NCBI GenBank assembly: GCA_964036275.1
Contig: OZ038436.1
Span: forward strand, 8,237,864-8,301,863
Direction of reading: 5' to 3'
DNA length: 64,000 nt
DNA from: Litoditis marina
Lineage: Eukaryota; Nematoda; Chromadorea; Rhabditida; Rhabditidae
Shown here piece by piece: positions 59,359 to 64,000 of the stretch; position 1 is the stretch's first letter, and each line of letters begins with the position of its first letter. The position numbers were made by a program, and so were the translations under genes. The notes under the pieces were generated by a model. That model had not been told where the DNA came from, did not search any database, and worked only from the letters and a program-made list of their open reading frames with translations.

Positions 59359-59819
59359 TTAAAGAATCCGTCCCGCTCTAATTTTGACTTATGAGTTAAC
59401 AATCCGACCTTTTGGCAAATGCAAAAACCATTATCAAAAATTTATACTTTCGTATCCCTATCTTGCTTCCTTTTCTCAGAAAAGCGGTTTACGTAATGAC
59501 ACCGATAGGGGAGTTGCGTACGGGGTATGCTCAATATAGCCTATAGAAGTGTAAAAACGATTTTAAAACACTCTATCGCATACGAGTACACATTTAGAGA
59601 CTCCAAATTTGAATAAATCTGGATGTAAATGAACCAAGTCAAGTTGCGTCACAGTGAAAATGTTGATGTCCTCTTTTGTATTGCTCGATGTTATGCAAAT
59701 TTAACAAATTTTCAATCAGAAAGTTTTTTAATGGTCTATGGGAAGACATTGAGAAACTTTTTTGAGCTTTTTAAACTTTTCATGAAACTCAGAATATAGG
59801 AGCACGGTTTCTTTAATGT
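59359..59819 (-). repeat. left inverted arm of 4.6 kb unit
   Basis: Inverse of 63530-63988 with scattered differences. A more diverged third copy, in the orientation of the right arm, is at 62,360-62,770. All three contain CCAGATTTATT-like acceptors and a TCATTACGTAAG-like donor, so the arm probably derives from exon-containing DNA. Confidence 0.75.
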
Positions 59820-60093
59820 ACCAGTAAAAGCAAACTAACACTATTCTATTCGCCACATGAGCCCCTCTTAAATGGTCTGTGAAACCCACGAGCGCGCTTT
59901 GCTCAGCCACAGTCTTCCCACGATCAAAAACATAAATGAATAAGTTTAATATAAAACAAAACTCAATAGTTCGCATCGCATAGCCTTTTATTGGATAAAC
60001 TTTTTTTTCGAATAGACTGCTTTTGATGTTCCAACCTTTTCGTTTTTTCCAGCAACAACTAAAACAAAAAAAGTAAAAGTGATACATGGACAC
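59728..60093 (-). CDS. candidate 121-codon frame
   Basis: Minus frame ending IKETVLLYSEFHEKFKKLKK..QCLPIDH. The same terminal peptide (EFHEKFKKLKKV.QCLPIDH) is found, interrupted by a stop, in the right arm at about 63,535-63,620, suggesting real coding ancestry. Its first 45 residues may be intron, since TTTTGTTTTAG precedes TTGTTGCTGG. No family recognised. Confidence 0.35.
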   Translation of the reverse strand: MSMYHFYFFCFSCCWKKRKGWNIKSSLFEKKVYPIKGYAMRTIEFCFILNLFIYVFDRGKTVAEQSALVGFTDHLRGAHVANRIVLVCFYWYIKETVLLYSEFHEKFKKLKKVSQCLPIDH

Positions 60094-60131
60094 TCTATTT
60101 CTCGATTAGTTTCACAACAAACTCACAGATT

Positions 60132-62084
60132 AGTAAAAAGTGGGGGAACCAACAAATGTGTCAGTTGTGTTTGGTTCGACCTCGATATCAGCAAAAAGTG
60201 AACGATACGAATTTCTGTGATACTGTAGCAGAAGTATTCTGCAAAAATAGAACAATACAAATGTTGCACAATGGTTCACGAAGCCCGCATGATATTTCAG
60301 AAATTGCCGAAGGGTATTTCATGTGTACTTTGACAACATGCGTGCGTTGTGAACCATTGTGCAACATTTGAATTGTTCTATTTTTTCAGAATACTTCTGC
60401 TACAGTATCACAGCAATTCGTATCGTTCACTTTTTGCTGATATCGAGGTCGAACCAAACACAACTCACACATTTGTTGGTTCCCCCACTTTTTACTAATT
60501 GTCTTTTTTTTTCCTAGTTGTACTCCTACAACTTCATATGTTGCCTATTCGCAGAGTGGATCTTGTGAACTTATTATATTATTATGGAAATCTCAGTTTT
60601 GTGTGTGCACGAAGCCAAATGCAGACCATAAAATTGCTGGTGTTGTAATATAACGCAGGTTACTGGCTCTGTGACTATCAACACATGAACAAAAACGCTA
60701 AACGTTACGATTGACATGTACACCGCTTTTAGCGGCGATAAGCGATGGGGATTGGCGCCATTGACAAATCTACAATTAGAGACACCAACTCACTTACAAT
60801 ACAGCCATTATTTCCAATACCACATCAAAAACCTTCATTGAAACTTATTTTTTCATTCCTGCGTCAACTGACACACGCGTCTAGCGCCAGAACGAAACGA
60901 AATTTTCTAGGTTTCTGAGCTACCAGTACACACTACATGTGTCAATTACTGATTGGAGCAATATTCAAACTATTCAATTGTCAGTTTCGTGTGTTTTTGT
61001 TTTGGCGCCATTTGGCGTCTGTTCCGAGCCAGACGATAAAATTCGATTTTGAATCTGTGGATCTTTATTTCACATTGGAATATTCAATATCTGTTAACTC
61101 GAAACAGTTTGATTGACGATAACTGATATTTTTCCATCTTTGGCGCTAATTGGCGCCAGCGCACAGTGCCAACAGAACTTTTTTGATTTTTTAAGCATCT
61201 TACTTGCCATGTGATAGTTATTTAGTGTACCGAATTTCAGACGATTCCATTGACGCTGTCGTGAGTTTGGGTTTTGGCGCCATCTGGCGCCTGGTTCGAG
61301 CGCCAGAAAAAAATTTCAGTTTTGGAAAAAGACTTTCACACTTTCCACCAAATTATTCAATTTCTATTAGTGTTCAACATTTTAGTTGACGATAAATAGT
61401 GTTTTGCCGTTTTTGGCCAGCGCCGGGCGCCAATGATGATGTATTCATCTCATATTTGGCGCGACGGGCTAACTTTTGCATTATAACTCATGTTTCAAAT
61501 TTCAGCTAAATCGGTTCGGTAGTTTTTCCAATAGTGGTTTTTGGCGCCTATTGGCGCCCGCGCTCGGCGCCAATGAGGAGCTATACATCTCATATTTGGC
61601 GCGACGGGCTAAATTTTGCATTGGAACTCATGTTTCAAATTTCAGCTAAATCGGTTAGATTGTTTTTCCAATAGTCGTTTTTGGCGCCTATTGGCGCCCG
61701 CGCCCGGCGCCAGAGATTAAATATACATTTCATACTTGGCGCGACGAGCTAACTTTTGCCATAGAATAGATGTTTCAAATTTCAGCCAAATTGGTTCAGT
61801 AGTTTTTCCACTACGATGCGGACAGAATTCCGTGAGGGAGGAGGGACGAGGGACGAATTACGGCGGAACTTTTCAACAACGACACGAAACCATAACTCAG
61901 GCGAAAATAATCCGATTTGGCTGAAATTTTCACACAATGTTCAATTCGTGATTCTCTAACGTTCTCTCCTTTTAGTTTTCGAAAAAAGAATATGTTCGAA
62001 GATTTTTGTTAATTAAAAGGAAAAAACGAGTCCGCAATGGCCAAACCAAAGACAACTCACGCAGAGCGCTTCGCGCTCCACGCG
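60132..62084 (+). mobile_element. composite non-autonomous element, copy 3
   Basis: An independent insertion: the flanks differ from copies 1 and 2, but the termini are the same (AGTAAAAAGTGGGGG; hairpin GAGCGCTTCGCGCTC then CACGCG), with ATT at 60129-60131 and 62085-62087. The body holds diverged GGCGCC units, and GGCGCGACGAGCTAACTTTT recurs. Confidence 0.75.
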
Positions 62085-62359
62085 ATTAAATATACAATTT
62101 GGTAAATGAATCCAAAACGTCAAAAATCTCGAAGAATGCTTCAGTATTCCATGAAAAGCGCTCTTCGGGTTTTAGCTGTACCGATATTTTATCTAATATT
62201 CTGTTAGCTGTATTCTAGAATAAAAACACACTCTTTTGTGGTTGCTACTAAAAAAAGATATTATTTCCGATTACTGGTTGGTTTTTGAGCGTTACACCAG
62301 GATATCGCTCAGTTATGGAACCATTATGGTTTCTCGAAGATAGCGTTCCTCTCTAATCT

Positions 62360-62770
62360 GAAATTCATGAAAATTTCAAAAACTCTTCTAATGTGTTCCA
62401 ATAGACCATGAATAAATATGCAACATCAAATTTAGCAAAATTTGCATAATATCAAACTGTACATAAACATTATCACCGTGACGCAACCCTACTCAGTTCA
62501 ATCAGTTTCTCATCGATTTCGTTTTTACAGTCAGTATTTGATTTGGGTGGGTCCCACCGTAGAAAATTTTTTTATTTCGGTTCTCGTCCAGTACTTCTAT
62601 AAGTCTAGTAGCTTCGGTGTCATCACGTAAGTCGCGTTTTTGAGAAAACGAAGCGAGATAGAAGCATAAAGTGTATATTTTTTTAATGATTTTGATTCGC
62701 CATCGGTTTAGCATGATAATTCGAAAGTCAAAATTAAAGAGAAACGCAATCTTAAAGGATTGGTTGTCGT
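62360..62770 (+). repeat. diverged third copy of the 460-bp arm
   Basis: Parallel to 63,560-63,985. The stretch after TTTTTACAG is open here (QYLIWVGPTVENFFISVLVQ) and ends at a CACGTAAG donor, unlike the two arms. Confidence 0.6.
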
Positions 62771-63163
62771 TGCTGTTAAAATGTCAAACAACGGGGGTTT
62801 GTTATACATTTGTTAGTATTAGACGAACGAAATGTCAACTGACTTCGACTACCACGGTGAACCTATAAAGGTTGTGTAAAACACGCCACTGCTCTTTCTC
62901 TGCAAAACGCGCCGTTTCCAATCTAAAAGTCCTTATGACTCTTCATTCATAGCTCTAGCGTTGTGCGGCTTTAATAGTGAGGCTGTACTCCTATTATTTC
63001 TCTGACACTCAAAGGTGCCTAGTTCTATTTTATTTCACTCCTACTAAGACTTGGCGACGTGCCAATGAACTTTCAGGCCACTTTTCACCACTTTTTTGCT
63101 TTTCAAAAAACCGCAAATCTCTGCTAGTGGCTGTTCAGTTTCATAAGAGCACGTAAAAGAAAA

Positions 63164-63460
63164 ATGTCTTCAGATAATTTGTGGTTGCTCCAAGAAATAG
63201 GCCAGCGGGAACCTTGGCTTGATGCTAATTTTACTCAGACAGAACCTGGGGTAGTTAGAGGGGGACATAAGGGGGCGTGGCTTATTGGCTCAGACCTGGC
63301 TCGGAGAATCAATGCCACGCGCCAGTATTTGATCCTCGTGGGTCAGAACTTGATTCCTCCATATTGGTGTATGGCGTTCTTTAACCTGGAGTTCGTTGCC
63401 AAAAGACTTCGTACCAGATTTTCCACGGCTAGCTCTAATGAGATTTTCATAGGAGTGTGA
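63164..63460 (+). CDS. uncharacterised 98-aa protein
   Basis: A single-exon frame from ATG 63164 (AAAAATG context) to TGA. Composition looks like a genuine soluble protein: MSSDNLWLLQEIGQREPWL, then GGHKGAWLIGSDLARRIN, then a hydrophobic stretch IPPYWCMAFFNLEF and a basic end. It has more G+C than its surroundings. It sits between the third copy and the right arm of the 460-bp repeat, so it could belong to a mobile unit. No family recognised. Confidence 0.5.
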   Translation: MSSDNLWLLQEIGQREPWLDANFTQTEPGVVRGGHKGAWLIGSDLARRINATRQYLILVGQNLIPPYWCMAFFNLEFVAKRLRTRFSTASSNEIFIGV

Positions 63461-63529
63461 ACCAAACGAGCTATAACACAGTTGCTGTTTCCCAGAAACC
63501 TTAAAGGACGAAGTGATTTGTTCGTCATG

Positions 63530-63988
63530 TAATTAAAGAAACCGTTTCGCTATAATTTGAGTTTCACGAAAAATTTAAAAAGCTCAAAAAAGTTTTTCAA
63601 TGTCTTCCCATAGACCATGAAAAACCTTCTAATTGAAAATTTGTAAAATTTGCAAAACATCAAACAATGAAGGAAGGGACATGAACATTTTCACTGTGAC
63701 GCAACTTGACTTGGTTCATTTACATCCAGATTTATTCAAATTTGGAGTCTCTAAATGTGTACTCGTATGCGATAGCGTGTTTTAAAATCGTCTTTGCACT
63801 TCTATAGGCTATATTGAGCACACCCCGTACGCAATTCCCCTATCGGTGTCATTACGTAAGCCGCATTTATGAGAAAAGGAAGCAAGATAGGGATACGAAA
63901 GTATAAATTTTTGATAATGGTTTTTCATTTGCCATAGGGTGAGATTGTTAACTCAAAAGTCAAAATTAAAGCGGGAAGGATTCTTTAA
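63530..63988 (+). repeat. right inverted arm of 4.6 kb unit
   Basis: Inverse of 59359-59819. It starts 70 bp after the 98-aa ORF and ends almost at the window edge. Confidence 0.75.
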
Positions 63989-64000
63989 TGTCCGAAACGT

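Noticed and set aside
1..64000. CRISPR arrays, bacterial operons or phage
   Set aside because: Spliceosomal introns, nematode repeat types and absence of such arrays argue against them.

Overview
The window looks like nuclear DNA of a Caenorhabditis-type nematode. It is AT-rich with short introns ending in TTTCAG. It carries a seven-exon serpentine chemoreceptor gene, long mono-G/mono-C tracts, GAGAGACGCAG repeats and many short palindromic DNA transposons. Intact host genes are few. Most of the window is mobile DNA, segmental duplications and decayed exon families. All calls come from reading the sequence; no database search was possible.

Layout. 1-1,060: degraded minus-strand coding remnant and AT-rich repeat. 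1,494-7,468: a complete DIRS-type tyrosine-recombinase retrotransposon with inverted terminal repeats, an internal complementary region, a spliced Gag with an RS-rich N-terminus and an RGG-rich C-terminus, RT-RNase H followed by a DIRS C-terminal domain, and a tyrosine recombinase. 7.5-10.7 kb is a duplicated block paralogous to 30.3-34.5 kb; that second block still holds the empty DIRS target site. Both carry a 1.7-1.8 kb composite element (third copy at 60.1-62.1 kb). 10.7-16 kb: little recognisable. 17.1-23.7 kb: degenerate copies of a multi-exon coding family. 22,062-27,549: a near-perfect palindrome with 2.64 kb arms. 27,551-29,516: a second palindrome, one base away, carrying a tRNA-like sequence in each arm. 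36.2-37.7 kb duplicates 19.4-21 kb. 37.4-42.9 kb (minus): a chemoreceptor gene whose seven exons join in phase. 43-51 kb: small candidate exons, inverted duplications and an uncharacterised minus-strand gene family. 52.1-53.1 kb: a GC-rich 202-bp satellite. 58.2-59.3 kb: a TIR element. 59.4-64 kb: inverted 460-bp arms around a composite element and a 98-codon ORF.

How the parts work together. In the DIRS element six Gag exons lie upstream of, and one lies downstream of, the pol and recombinase frames. Removing a 3.06 kb intron would give Gag; retaining it would let the same frame run into reverse transcriptase. The recombinase would integrate a circle whose junction is the 101-bp internal region. 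An in-frame TGA in the RT frame suggests that this copy is inactive or needs readthrough. The chemoreceptor gene is independent and appears intact, although three of its introns have collected MITEs or a CACGTG minisatellite.
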